NCBI RefSeq assembly: GCF_026013365.1
Contig: NZ_JAPDOE010000005.1
Coordinates: 62,001 to 126,000 of the forward strand
DNA from: Paenibacillus sp. LS1
GTDB taxonomy: Bacteria > Bacillota > Bacilli > Paenibacillales > Paenibacillaceae
DNA: 64,000 bases
Direction of reading: 5' to 3'
Position numbers and translations under genes: made by a program. Of the stretch, positions 27,101-34,001 are shown piece by piece (positions within the stretch are counted from its first letter, which is position 1; each line of letters opens with the position of its first letter). The notes under the pieces are model-generated. The model saw nothing but the letters and a program-made list of their open reading frames with translations, ran no database searches and was not told where the DNA came from.

Positions 27101-27395
27101 ATTCAATAGCAACGAATTCCGACCAAATGCTGTAGTTAATCGAGAGCAAGCAGCAAAGATGTTGGTCAATGTGTTGATTAATGAAGGCTTAACACCTTCA
27201 ACTAAAGCTCAACAATTCTCTGATGATTCGGATATTGCAGTATGGGCATTAGATGATGTGAAAATGGCAACAGAGCAAAAATTTGTACAAGGGTATCCGG
27301 ACAATACGTTCCGTCCTAAACACGGACTGACACGTGCTGAGGCGGCTGTAATGATCTATCGTTTACGCGATCATTTAAATTCAATTTCAAAATGA
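21168..27395 (+). CDS. giant SLH-anchored surface protein with FN3/Ig-like repeats
   Basis: 2075 residues; AAGGAGAG before ATG. A signal peptide covers about residues 1-31. Three long N-terminal repeats each contain a YPDDG(I/V)H(T/S)DG(Y/F)WY motif (near residues 60, 295 and 537) followed by an Ig-like DxDND/DSDGD domain. Residues about 640-1000 are Ig/OmpL47-like modules (DKxAPxxP and DKAGN motifs). About nine fibronectin-III-like repeats run from 1000 to 1840 (GLxPGxxY and NxxGEG motifs). A Pro/Asp/Lys linker (1842-1890) precedes three SLH domains starting near 1892 (FKDV), 1954 (FHDV) and 2017 (FSDD). The SLH domains would bind secondary cell-wall polymer; the rest is an extended stalk or adhesin. 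It is alone between terminators and is probably monocistronic. Confidence 0.92.
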   Translation: MIRSYLYKSIIVFLCFIMIVPTIGATSLYAAYSYQYEAYNVVNGSKGDFVFSTSATEGTYPDDGIHTDGYWYVKDYLTNTAPVVNITSSGDKTLYNDGGEFSISGTVQDEDNDPVNIIASVGGVSKSIEISDTQTTKNWTLTWSGKEIPVGVYATTMVWFADYGPGSELYYQGKLTIQQQIYYYWSKFRVTKTLPYSWSTWQLSGQGPNVSGFYTGFTADPDMRTSKVQGTYFYHLSAEQPVGYTTHFNDPYNVIRYTRISDSAYQQGDLYWNPQGSQSTKGSLMEANIKATQNTYPIDGVHTDGYWYTRIGLLPNTNPVITVTQSGNKSINLKAGNDTFTLSGTVSDVDNDTLSISASIGGVEKQVVVSQTKDAKAWSLVWRTSEFSNSGTFSRPVITVDDGKGGVSTATYTGNLTVNTNALYYWDKYSTKNQVSSWSMQEVNRGNYFIDSFSGYDGYTFDRDKGEFIGTGQYDIYPTYPTWAGRGKYNIYYRGMTYNVVTNSGVDYIRYEIVPAASVKVKDKISEANILDIDKTYPDDGVHSDGFWYIKKSTTNMSPVLVVENSDQMIGTAAKEISLKGSAFDSDGDQITISATLNGVTKSTSLTGSGAWQLDWSVNEIPEGTYTNIKISGTDGNQGTDTITYNGRIIFDKVAPGKPEVTLSHNTWTNKDVKLIAKHGVDVGSGANYTEYTRDGETWNQYNEPLIIGDSGEWTYQFRTTDKAGNVGKSNEVTVRVDKQAPTAPVMSFSEESYTQDPVKITLKDGKDDLSGVDRTEVKLGTGNWTTYNGEMNVDEEGQTDVWARTIDVAGNISPEAAAKVLIDRTAPTEPSYTLSESHWTNKDVTFHLNGSQDASDVYYEYKIGDSPYTTGDSGSVTESGEHTITARAVDAVGLMSPEIKFDIRIDKELPDVDFAPNGLQWSMQGTDVQIKASDRLSGVIEPVYVEISQSEQPSEAWQVMPDTGKVAIDDKEGTWYVHTKVTDKAGNIGMGTSNPYQVQMAPDEPTLEATAISASEVKLSWDLPGGKRYTSGYTYTIKNMITGTEKILEYPVHEYVDQQLQGGQVYNYQLTIRNHVGSVETQASALTYPGSPGVDISPVFRTPGEMLINISPVPTATDYRLKLIDKQGQILENGLVASTQKALTGLIPGSSYTVHVSAINDSGEGLATSVGFLTLPETPTGFTAIEIKEDSVNTEWQSVTTATYYDLYRNNELLHNGGDLNYKDTGLTPGTEYEYVVAAGNETGEGDVSEPLNVMTLPEQDNSLQVLGFSTTGFTAQWNGVPSGIKYHLQVYDLEQNLVAEYQGPNLEYTASGLEPGKEYSVSLVAFNRTGAGKAKIVRTVTLPSNVESVQVTGIGETEAEFNISSVTGATHYKIDLNGEEFLTNDLNYVLSPLQGSTVYSGTVQAGNSSGWSEPTAFSFLTKPVRPALLTVKTFSETGMTLTWEEDKTASRYWITDEQGNRTDVTESELYVADLQPGSEYRFKVATENATGIGSESEIVWSTRTEAPELERVDVQNSDATVSWTEPQGALRYEITDKATGQVYYSGSEPVAHLTQLQVGYVYNLTLSAFNKTDHASKGVLVKLVTRAELNNSNVKITNVKSHSVTMEIETAGQEIQEYVILRNGVKITKVEAGSQVSYTDTEVEPGKTYEYEIVPVNEGGEGKGVKLTTLTATKPVSAPDVKSGDGWAEISFQAVEQANEYVVLDKNGTELWRGDTLPIRLEGLELGTKTILNIVTENAAGYPSAPVSVPVWTLPSVPMGIESSASERSITLNFSTVLSTEGLTEFVIYKAGKEVGRVGAGEKSWTDKNLTPNTKHMYEVRAVNLGGESTKGIKVEQTTKQEQPVNPGSPSAPTPPSNHDKDSDKPENDKPDDVKGDQQVNDKSRPVSGVFKDVSGSSFAKNEIETLAKDGVIKGISTNAFAPNKQITRIEFAALIVRVLNASPDESITMPFHDVKDTAWYRTELNAAIVNGIAKGFNSNEFRPNAVVNREQAAKMLVNVLINEGLTPSTKAQQFSDDSDIAVWALDDVKMATEQKFVQGYPDNTFRPKHGLTRAEAAVMIYRLRDHLNSISK

Positions 27396-27465
27396 TAAGC
27401 TGAGTAAACGACTTTGCAGTGAAAGAATGGTTTAGAGACTGGTCTTAGGTTCGACAATTCATGTA

Positions 27466-27511
27466 GATCACACACAATAGGACGGCGATGGCCGTCCTAT
27501 TGTGTGTGATC
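27466..27511. repeat. 46-bp perfect palindrome (21-bp stem)
   Basis: The arms begin GATCACACACAATAGG and pair perfectly over 21 bp around the loop GATG. No T-run follows (CCCCC on the + strand), so it is not an ordinary terminator. It follows the SLH protein gene and is matched by a second 21-bp palindrome at 27844-27890. Confidence 0.85.
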
Positions 27512-27706
27512 CCCCAACACGTGCTAAAACTTGGTAAGCGAATGTACGGCGATACTGTCCCTAGAGCTTCCTGCGCGTGAGTTTTGAGGATATATCCACT
27601 CAAGTACAGGTGTGCCGGCAGAGCAGGAAAGAGTCATTAACGATCTTACTGAGCCCAAATTTAAGTGTTTTTCGATATAATCGGCGTAGCTTTACCGGAG
27701 ATGGCC

Positions 27707-27826
27707 ATGGAGTATGGCGTAATTGCATCAAGATATGTTTGGGCGTTATGGATAACTTTATGTTTATCAGGGTTTATTGTTTTTATGAGATTCCATGTTG
27801 GTATTGCTGTGGAGGACGTGGATTGA
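27707..27826 (+). CDS. 39-residue membrane peptide (tentative)
   Basis: ATG 27707 has CCGGAG 6 bases upstream; the frame ends at TGA 27824. The product MEYGVIASRYVWALWITLCL continues as one transmembrane helix with an acidic tail ending AVEDVD. It lies between two long palindromes. A longer frame on the same strand here has poor protein character. Function unknown. Confidence 0.35.
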   Translation: MEYGVIASRYVWALWITLCLSGFIVFMRFHVGIAVEDVD

Positions 27827-27843
27827 AATTAAATTAATATTTC

Positions 27844-27890
27844 CTACACACTAAAGCCAGTGAGTTTAGCTCACTGGCTTTAGTGTGTAG
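27844..27890. terminator. 47-bp palindrome, probable bidirectional terminator
   Basis: A 21-bp perfect stem begins CTACACACTAAAGCC and has a 5-base loop. It separates the small + strand ORF from the converging minus-strand operon that starts at 29642. Confidence 0.7.
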
Positions 27891-27907
27891 TGATTGTTCG
27901 GCGCTGT

Positions 27908-28129
27908 CTAATCAGAGCAGCGAGTCAGCAAGTTTGTAGCCAGCTCTATTCTTGCTGTGTATGTAATTCTCTGGATATTTGATTCGGAATCAGTTTTGTA
28001 AGCCAAAGCTTGTATCTGTTCATGTGCATCATCGATTTGAGCTTTTAAAACATCTTTTAAAACTCCCACAGTCTTGATAGCGTCAAGACTAATCAGCCCT
28101 TCTTTTTTCATGCGTTCACTCAATTCCAC
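27908..28129 (-). CDS. hypothetical protein, 73 residues
   Basis: GTG start at 28129 with AGGTGA at normal spacing. Helical and hydrophilic, with SERMKKEGLISLDAIKTV, then a Gln/Ala helix (AQIDDAHEQIQALAY). No family is recognised. Last gene of a minus-strand group. A palindrome GAGTGTAC-gct-GTACACTC (28195-28213) lies upstream and may be an operator. Confidence 0.5.
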   Translation of the reverse strand: MELSERMKKEGLISLDAIKTVGVLKDVLKAQIDDAHEQIQALAYKTDSESNIQRITYTARIELATNLLTRCSD

Positions 28130-28232
28130 TGTTCAGTTCACCTCATCTTTAATAGTATATTTGATGTAATTCACTTCAATAATTTTATCATTCTGAGTGT
28201 ACGCTGTACACTCGTCATCCGTATTGATTTTT

Positions 28233-29201
28233 TCACCTAACTAGTATCTCTTTTCCATTTTGCTTGGCAACGGTAGCTAGATGAGAGCTTGCGTCAATCC
28301 ATCCGATATGTTGAACGCAAGCAATTAACGGCCAATGACGAAGAATAGATATTTTAATCACGTCAGTAATATCCGTTCCAGAATCAATGTAGAAGCTATC
28401 AGTTGAGATGGATATAACGAGATCTATTTCTGCTACATTTAATTCTCTGCCTATGACTCCAATTGAATAATTGGATTTAAGGTATCTCAATTTATAATCT
28501 TGTCTTGTTAAATATGCCTTCACAACTTCGCTATCTTCTGTATCAAAATCTCTGAAGATATGCCACTCTTTTGCGGCAAGTCTCTTAGATTTGAGAGAAA
28601 AGTCGCATATACGTCGATTGAATCTACTGAAATTTATTTTTTTATAGTTCTTCTCGATCCAACCGTCAAATTCAGGTGATTTGATTAGCTCATCGGAAAT
28701 GAAACTAATAACCGTTTCATTTATATCCATCAAACTCAGAGCTTTTTTTACATCACCATTTATATAATCGTTGATGTAATCTTTGTCCCAATCGGCTACA
28801 AGGGATCTGTTAATCATAGTTTCCACAAATTCTTTATCTTTAGGATAAAGAGAAGCAAAGCTTACTGCGTCTTTATCATAACCTAGGCAGTACAGGATTA
28901 CTTTTTTAGTAGGCATTTTTATTTCTCTTAGCAAATGAGCATAATTTTTCACTGCAATCATTTGAAGCGACTCAGAAGGTGAGTCAAGATATTTAATCCA
29001 ATCCTCATTTACTTTAATAATTTTTTTTTGAGTCGTTTCTGATAGATCGTTTCCAGATAAAGAAAACAACGCTTCAAGGTCTCCATTTCCCAAGTATTCA
29101 TTATTTAAAAAGAATAAAATAACTTGTTCATCACTCAGGTTTTTATATGATCTGATGAAATTTTTAATTTCATTTTCGTTTGGTTGATTTCGAGTTTCCA
29201 T
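28233..29201 (-). CDS. hypothetical helical protein, 322 residues
   Basis: ATG 29201 with GGAGGAAAT upstream. Mostly short helices with recurring Asp/Lys/Leu patterns, which suggests a HEAT-like or ankyrin-like repeat solenoid; the C-terminus has VISISTDSFYIDSGTDITDV. No catalytic motif is seen. The AT-rich, Lys/Asn-rich sequence differs from the flanking genes, a sign of separate acquisition. Confidence 0.55.
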   Translation of the reverse strand: METRNQPNENEIKNFIRSYKNLSDEQVILFFLNNEYLGNGDLEALFSLSGNDLSETTQKKIIKVNEDWIKYLDSPSESLQMIAVKNYAHLLREIKMPTKKVILYCLGYDKDAVSFASLYPKDKEFVETMINRSLVADWDKDYINDYINGDVKKALSLMDINETVISFISDELIKSPEFDGWIEKNYKKINFSRFNRRICDFSLKSKRLAAKEWHIFRDFDTEDSEVVKAYLTRQDYKLRYLKSNYSIGVIGRELNVAEIDLVISISTDSFYIDSGTDITDVIKISILRHWPLIACVQHIGWIDASSHLATVAKQNGKEILVR

Positions 29202-29294
29202 TATCTATTTCCTCCATTGCCCGGCTCCTTTTTGAGTCTGCGGCAGTAATGATAAGGGGACAGAAGCCCCTACAATTTAATGTCCGATGCCATT

Positions 29295-29642
29295 TCAGTA
29301 CGCTTCATCCAGCGCAGCAATGAGGCGCACCGCTTGATCTTTCAGGTCACACTCTGAGGCTGCGGATACAATCCGGTCAACCTCAGAGTTGTCAGACACG
29401 ATTGATTTGACATCAGAGATCCGCTCAGCTTGGGCTTGATGGTCTGTGAGGACCTTCGCCCACCAGCTAAATGTAGCCTGGTCAGCAACATAAACATCTG
29501 ATCCCTCAATCAAGGAGAATTGCCCATCATTAAACGCTCCATGGTTACCTATGAAATCATTCACCCAATCAACTCCAGTGATTTGGTCGATCATGCTCAA
29601 TGTAGCTGTTGACATTGCTCCATCAATCAACACTGTAATCAT
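29295..29642 (-). CDS. hypothetical protein, 115 residues
   Basis: The ATG at 29642 overlaps the stop of the upstream frame (TGATG) and has GGAGGAAAGA upstream, so it was translationally coupled to the gene that is now a pseudogene. Acidic, with alternating strands and helices (MITVLIDGAMSTATLSMIDQ...). No family is recognised. Confidence 0.6.
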   Translation of the reverse strand: MITVLIDGAMSTATLSMIDQITGVDWVNDFIGNHGAFNDGQFSLIEGSDVYVADQATFSWWAKVLTDHQAQAERISDVKSIVSDNSEVDRIVSAASECDLKDQAVRLIAALDEAY

Positions 29643-30242
29643 CAGTTCTTTCCTCCAATTTTGGGATAATGGAGGACGGGAAGGCAGTCGAAAGTTTTCC
29701 CGTCCAGGCCACCCTGATATGCTCGTATCCAGGCGGCATTTTTAGTTTGCTTCGCAATCTCCCCAGCAGTAGCTGTGGCATTTGCGACAAAAGTTGCTTT
29801 TAGACGTTTTTGCTACTGGCTTGGATTGAGATGCACTACTTTGCTTAAAGCAGGAACCTCATTGAGGGCATTAAGCACATCTGCTTTGTCAATGTTGTAG
29901 ATAACCCCGTTTGCAACTTTGATGAAGTAACGATTGTCCTCTCCGGCACTAACTTCGTACACCCCGTTGCTGAGGTTGAACCATTTGTTCGCCCAGTTCG
30001 ATCCGTCCTCTATCAGGAACACGCGGTTAAACCCGAAACGCTCGTGACTACCGGTGATACGAGTTACCCAAGTTTTACACTTGCGACTGCCGTTTCCGAT
30101 GAATAATTCAGCCAACTTCGGCTTACGGCTCTCTGCCCACGCCATGATCAGAGCTTGGCGGAAGAACTCTTCACCCTTACCTCCGAATTTAGCTGCACCA
30201 TCTTGCGATTTCCCAAGCTCTTTTCATGACGTTCATTTTCAT
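29643..30242 (-). pseudogene. decayed phage/ICE-type protein with frameshift and in-frame amber stop
   Basis: The start frame MKMNVMKRAWEIAR (ATG 30242 or 30236) resembles the N-terminus of small Firmicute mobile-element proteins of the AWEIAR...KFGG...MAWA type. The expected continuation GAAKFGGKGEEFFRQAL then MAWAESRKPKLAELF is in another frame, implying a 1-base loss near 30205. That frame runs to a TAG at 29813. Beyond it the same frame stays open for 56 more codons of good protein character (KATFVANATATAGEIAKQTK...WIRAYQGGLDG), ending where the next gene starts. The segment 29813-30145 could still be translated from an internal ATG. Confidence 0.7.
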
Positions 30243-30322
30243 CATCCTTATATAATTTGTTTGACTTACTGTACCTAATATATCATTATCTGTACTTGCA
30301 TGCAAGCTTTTTGTTTGACTAT

Positions 30323-30360
30323 CTGTACTTTATATATTATTATAGAAACATAAAGTACAG
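30323..30360 (+). promoter_or_regulatory. operator-like inverted repeats before the small XRE gene
   Basis: CTGTACTTTAT (30323-30333) and ATAAAGTACAG (30350-30360) form a perfect 11-bp inverted repeat 13 bases before the ATG at 30374. Further ATCTGTAC and CTGTAC half-sites occur at about 30272 and 30289. This is a likely binding array for the adjacent regulator, controlling divergent transcription. Confidence 0.6.
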
Positions 30361-30373
30361 AAAGGTGATTAAA

Positions 30374-30586
30374 ATGTCATTTTCTTATAAACCTCTGTTT
30401 AAGCTTTTGTTGGACAGAGATATCAAAAGAACAGACCTTAAGCAGTTGCTAGGCTTTGGTCCATCAACCGTCGCTAAGTTTGAAAAGGGAGAAAATGTAT
30501 CTCTAGATGTGATTGATAAACTCTGTACACATTTCGGCGTTCAGCCAAACGACATTTTGGAACATAAAAGGGAGGGGGCGGATTGA
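30374..30586 (+). CDS. small XRE-family regulator (HTH_26 type)
   Basis: 70 residues; AAAGGTGATT before ATG 30374. The whole protein is one Cro/C1-type domain: YKPLFKLLLDRDIKRTDL, then LLGFGPSTVAKFEKGENVSL, then VIDKLCTHFGVQPNDILEH. It probably binds the inverted repeats just upstream. The next gene overlaps its stop codon, giving a two-gene unit. Confidence 0.85.
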   Translation: MSFSYKPLFKLLLDRDIKRTDLKQLLGFGPSTVAKFEKGENVSLDVIDKLCTHFGVQPNDILEHKREGAD

Positions 30587-31023
30587 AGCAAATCAATCAC
30601 ATAACGCTCAATACTGGACATATACGGAGGAGCTCCCCTGACGAGATTGACAAAGGTATGTATTTTGCCCTCAAACGGATCGTCAACGACTCGTTTGGTC
30701 CAGACGGTACAACTGTACTGGATGGTTATATCCTCAAAAGTTCACGCATAAAAGAGGCTACTATAGGTACGATATACGCCGATGATGGTATTCCTATCAT
30801 CACAACAATCTGCACTGAGACAGATGAACCTCTGTTATGGGAGATGATGCACGACACAGCAACGGTACCCCTCGATACAGAACGTTCAAAACCTGCAGCG
30901 GGTCCATACATTTCAGATCGGCTTGAGGTGGGCGCTATGGAACATCTGGGTGCAATGGTGTGGTCAGGAGATTTTTCCAGATGTTTCGGGTGGATTTGTT
31001 TGTCTCCATCAAGTATCAGATAA
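30583..31023 (+). CDS. hypothetical protein encoded with the XRE regulator
   Basis: 146 residues; TTG start at 30583 overlapping the regulator's stop, with GGGAGGGGG upstream. The N-terminus ITLNTGHIRRSSPDEI recalls a widespread uncharacterised family of mobile-element proteins (pattern ITLNTGH..RSPR.EV). The last 30 residues may be altered. Co-transcribed with the regulator. Confidence 0.6.
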   Translation: MKQINHITLNTGHIRRSSPDEIDKGMYFALKRIVNDSFGPDGTTVLDGYILKSSRIKEATIGTIYADDGIPIITTICTETDEPLLWEMMHDTATVPLDTERSKPAAGPYISDRLEVGAMEHLGAMVWSGDFSRCFGWICLSPSSIR

Positions 31024-31089
31024 CAAAAAGAGAGCAGAAGGGATACCAGATCCTTCCGCGCTCAGGTAATGTCTACGAACTTGGAAAAG

Positions 31090-31165
31090 GTTTCAGTGAT
31101 CGGGAATGCCATTCCGAGATTTGAGGATCTGGATGGTGTACGGTGGAGTTGATCAGTTGGACATT
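31090..31165 (+). pseudogene. remnant of a recombinase C-terminus (weak)
   Basis: TTTGAGGATCTGGATGG and CGGTGGAGTTGATCAGTTGG align with the last 50 bases of the recombinase fragments at 31478-31540 and 36654-36838 (EDL..AVESISW). Upstream, LEKVSVIGNA weakly resembles LQKVALLMGH. Short and degenerate. Confidence 0.35.
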
Positions 31166-31200
31166 ATTATAAAAAAAGTGTGTCGCAGGGAGTTGTCAGA

Positions 31201-31461
31201 ATGCAAGTGGTGAAATTCCCAGAAGATGATGAAACTGAATTTTACATTGTAACTGAGGAGCAACCTAATGTAAGTGATTTGTTTACTGCTAATGCTAGAA
31301 CGTGGGAAATCATCTCAATAAAATCAACGGGGCTTTTGTATCGGGGACCAAAATCACCATTTCAAACGACAGGGCAAGTAGTTCGTAAAAGAGTATTAAC
31401 ACCAGTTGACACATCTCATTTGAGGAATGGAAAAAATCCCATTGATAAAGCGCTTAGATAA
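31201..31461 (+). CDS. hypothetical protein, 86 residues
   Basis: Start ATG 31201 with CAGGGAG 9 bases upstream. Acidic beta-rich N-terminus (MQVVKFPEDDETEFYIVTEE), basic C-terminus. No recognised family. Confidence 0.5.
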   Translation: MQVVKFPEDDETEFYIVTEEQPNVSDLFTANARTWEIISIKSTGLLYRGPKSPFQTTGQVVRKRVLTPVDTSHLRNGKNPIDKALR

Positions 31462-31477
31462 AGGTTTATGATGGATG

Positions 31478-31540
31478 ATCTACACAACACCTGGATTCAA
31501 GGATCTTACCACTGCGGTGAAATCGATCAGCTGGATTTAA
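31478..31540 (+). pseudogene. tyrosine recombinase C-terminal tail remnant
   Basis: Reads IYTTPGFKDLTTAVKSISWI then stop. This is the tail after the nucleophile Tyr and matches the fragment at 36654-36838 (IYTTPGVEDLEAAVESISWT). Only the last 20 codons remain. Confidence 0.6.
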
Positions 31541-31565
31541 TAAAAGGATGAACAAGAGGAGGGGT

Positions 31566-31703
31566 ATGGGAATGATTAAAATTTTGGTGTGGTTTCTTGT
31601 GGGTGCGGCTCCGGAATTGCTTTATGTTTGTTATCAATCTATTCGTGGCGCTAGTTTGCCGAAGTGGGCCAAAGAACATATCTCTAAGAACAATTCATAC
31701 TAA
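31566..31703 (+). CDS. 45-residue membrane peptide
   Basis: AAGAGGAGGGG precedes ATG 31566 (an in-frame ATG at 31572 has better spacing). One transmembrane segment, IKILVWFLVGAAPELLYVCY, then a basic tail with SKNNSY. No homologue recognised; followed by two hairpins. Confidence 0.5.
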   Translation: MGMIKILVWFLVGAAPELLYVCYQSIRGASLPKWAKEHISKNNSY

Positions 31704-31785
31704 GAGGTAGAGTTACTTTGTCCTAAAAAAGCTAGTTGCAAACGAGTGTCTCAATTTCCCTTGTGCATCAGTCGTCTCTTTGTGA

Positions 31786-31810
31786 GGCATTTTCCAAAAA
31801 GGAAAATGCC
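31786..31810 (+). terminator. hairpin, probable terminator
   Basis: GGCATTTTCC pairs perfectly with GGAAAATGCC around five A; ACTTCTTTGTT follows. Confidence 0.5.
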
Positions 31811-31852
31811 ACTTCTTTGTTAGGGTAACAGACCATGGATACACACTTAACT

Positions 31853-31887
31853 AAAATGAAGCACCCTCTTCGAGGGTGCTTCATTTT
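31853..31887. terminator. strong bidirectional terminator
   Basis: A 16-bp stem AAAATGAAGCACCCTC with its complement, loop TTC, and T- or A-rich flanks on both strands. It separates converging genes. Confidence 0.85.
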
Positions 31888-31912
31888 ATTGAGTTATCAA
31901 TTAAGCTCAGGA

Positions 31913-32329
31913 CTACTTATTTTTTAAAAACCAAAACTTATATCCTATCTTGTCAGAATTATCGCAGTATATGTAATACTTAGGGTTTTCACGGCTTACG
32001 TAACTTCTATCAGCATCTGTCTCAGAAATATTAAAAACAAGAGTATCAGTTTTTCCATCTATTTCAACTTCAAGCTTAAGTGGTAATATATTAGTACTAA
32101 CCAAAGCATCAAGGTTGATTAGTGCATCTCTCAATCTGTAAGTAGTATTTTTCCCAGTAACATTATCCGTAATTTCGAGACGATATGCCTGTTCAATTGC
32201 TAAAGAAAAATCTGCAAGTAAAAATGGATCAAGTTGTGATATCACTTCATTACTCTTAGACTGTAGCTCAAATGTAACATTAGCCGCTTCAACTTTTGTT
32301 GTTTCCTCTGAAATTGATTTAAAACCCAT
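31913..32329 (-). CDS. hypothetical protein, 138 residues
   Basis: ATG 32329 with AAAGGGGAGA upstream. Beta-rich and acidic, with LPLKLEVEIDGKTDTLVFNI and a late aromatic segment YYIYCDNSDKIGYKFWF. No family is recognised. Confidence 0.55.
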   Translation of the reverse strand: MGFKSISEETTKVEAANVTFELQSKSNEVISQLDPFLLADFSLAIEQAYRLEITDNVTGKNTTYRLRDALINLDALVSTNILPLKLEVEIDGKTDTLVFNISETDADRSYVSRENPKYYIYCDNSDKIGYKFWFLKNK

Positions 32330-32539
32330 GAAAATCTCCCCTTTTGATTTATTGCTATTATTATGACTTTGAAAAACTATTTAATGTCTTCACTATGAAG
32401 ATATTAAATAGCTTCCAAAAAGTCAAATATTGAGACTGAATTTAATACTTTTTTATCTTCTCATGTATGAAAGTGTGGGTCTGAATGACAACCGATCTGT
32501 TTATTATATCTGAAGCTGTTCAAAACCACGCCGCTATAA

Positions 32540-32785
32540 CTACAGGATATTCTTCAGATTCTCTACTGATATTTTTGTTGCCTGAGGTATACCATCATGC
32601 TCAGCAGCCTCGAGAACCTTGCTAATGAGCGCAAAAGGTATTCCATATAGTAACACAATAGCCTTGCTATAGGCTCTCCGAGAAGTCTGATGATGATCGT
32701 AGACACAGTTACCAAACATTATGTAATTGATGACTATAAAAGTAGCAAAATACGCCGATTTCGGAAGAAGAGATCGGCGTAACAT
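32540..32785 (-). pseudogene. possible gene fragment overlapping the recombinase terminator
   Basis: The downstream two-thirds (SRRAYSKAIVLLYGIPFALI, then KVLEAAEHDGIPQATKI) look protein-like, but the first part runs through a terminator hairpin and no good start is seen. Probably the 3' remnant of a lost gene. Confidence 0.25.
32746..32781 (-). terminator. terminator of the recombinase gene
   Basis: TACGCCGAT and ATCGGCGTA pair; on the minus strand TTTTGCTACTTTT follows. It lies 17 bases past the recombinase stop. Confidence 0.7.
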
Positions 32786-32797
32786 AGTTCTGTGAGT

Positions 32798-33895
32798 CTA
32801 TCGGTTCCTTCTATCTATTGCTTCGGACATTGTTTTGTCTGTAAGATGAGCATATATTTGTGTCGTTTGTGGGGAGGCATGCCCTAACTGAGATTGAGTT
32901 TTATATAAATCATTAGAGAGGTAGTAATCTGTTGCGAAAGAATGCCTTAATTTGTGAACGGTCAGAAAGGGTTTTCCAAATGCTTTGGCGTATTTTATAA
33001 TCATGTCCTGGATGGCTCTTTTAGACATTCTATTTCCTTCTGATTTCCCATTAGGTAGAGCAAGGAAGAATGCATTATCTTTCTTATTTTTATACTGTTG
33101 AACGCGGATACTCAAATAGGTACTTAATGCAGGACAGACCTCTTTTCTGAAATTGACAGGGGTTTTGAAGGCTTCATCTGTACCACCTTTACGAAAGACG
33201 TAAACCGTATTTATGGTCATATCTATGTCATTTAAATTTAAGTTCACAACTTCTGAAACTCGTAGTCCAGAATGTAAGATCAAACTAACAATACATGCAT
33301 CACGTACTTTGTTTTGATAGTATGAAACCAAAGCACGCTTTTTATCGCCTATAGCTGAAGGATAACTATTAGCTATGAATTCGATAAATTCATCTATCTC
33401 ATTTTCTTGAAGGAGTTTACCAGACAAACGACTCGCTGTTTCCTCAGGTTTCTTCATTTTTTGTACCGGAATCTTAGCCATAACGTTTCGTTTAAGCAAA
33501 GGATATAAATTCTCATCTTCTGCAAATTGGCTTAGATAACTGAACAAAGAGCGGAGAGAAGATATTCTCCTCGAAATAGTTGATTTAGAAATGGGTAAGG
33601 AATCTTTCTTTTTACTAACATTCCTTATAGAAAGATAATGTTTGTACCCTGTGATTGATTCTAGTGGAAGCTTTTCTAAAGTTTCAAGTGAAATGTCAGT
33701 AATCTTATCGGCTGAAGAAATACCCTCAGCGATCAGGTAATTAAAGAAAATTTCGTAGTCTCGGATATACTCAAGTAGTGTTGTTGGGGATTTGTCCGGT
33801 AATTTATAGTTGATAAATTGATCTACATACCAAGGCATAAAAGGGAGTTTATCCATTAGTTCTAAATAGTCTAAATTTCTTTGAACCTGGGGCAT
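32798..33895 (-). CDS. tyrosine recombinase, XerS-like
   Basis: 365 residues; GAGGTGAAAA before ATG 33895. The N-terminal SAM-like core-binding region begins LPFMPWYVDQFINYKL...TTLLEYIRDYEIFF...GIS, strongly recalling XerS. The catalytic residues are SGLRVSEV (Arg), a TVYVFRKGG strand (Lys region), HKLRHSFAT (His and Arg), LGHAS (His) and IYAHL (nucleophile Tyr). XerS-type enzymes resolve chromosome dimers in streptococci and are also found as mobile-element integrases. A 195-bp region bounded by 20-bp inverted repeats lies just upstream. Confidence 0.9.
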   Translation of the reverse strand: MPQVQRNLDYLELMDKLPFMPWYVDQFINYKLPDKSPTTLLEYIRDYEIFFNYLIAEGISSADKITDISLETLEKLPLESITGYKHYLSIRNVSKKKDSLPISKSTISRRISSLRSLFSYLSQFAEDENLYPLLKRNVMAKIPVQKMKKPEETASRLSGKLLQENEIDEFIEFIANSYPSAIGDKKRALVSYYQNKVRDACIVSLILHSGLRVSEVVNLNLNDIDMTINTVYVFRKGGTDEAFKTPVNFRKEVCPALSTYLSIRVQQYKNKKDNAFFLALPNGKSEGNRMSKRAIQDMIIKYAKAFGKPFLTVHKLRHSFATDYYLSNDLYKTQSQLGHASPQTTQIYAHLTDKTMSEAIDRRNR

Positions 33896-34001
33896 AAAAT
33901 TTTCACCTCATAATCTAGTTTAAATCTAAATGTAAATAATAAAATAAGGATCATGCAGCATTAACCGTTATCAAACCTATATTTTATATTTGAAGGGAAT
34001 T

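Noticed and set aside
27577..27837. 86-codon + strand ORF
   Set aside because: Overlaps a better small membrane frame and has unnatural composition; no RBS.
28143..28235. About 31-codon minus-strand frame (ending IKYTIKDEVN) between two genes
   Set aside because: Would need an ATC start with poor spacing; overlaps a palindrome that is more likely an operator.
32540..32785. 81-codon ORF as a functional gene
   Set aside because: Its first third runs through the recombinase terminator and there is no convincing start; listed only as a possible fragment.
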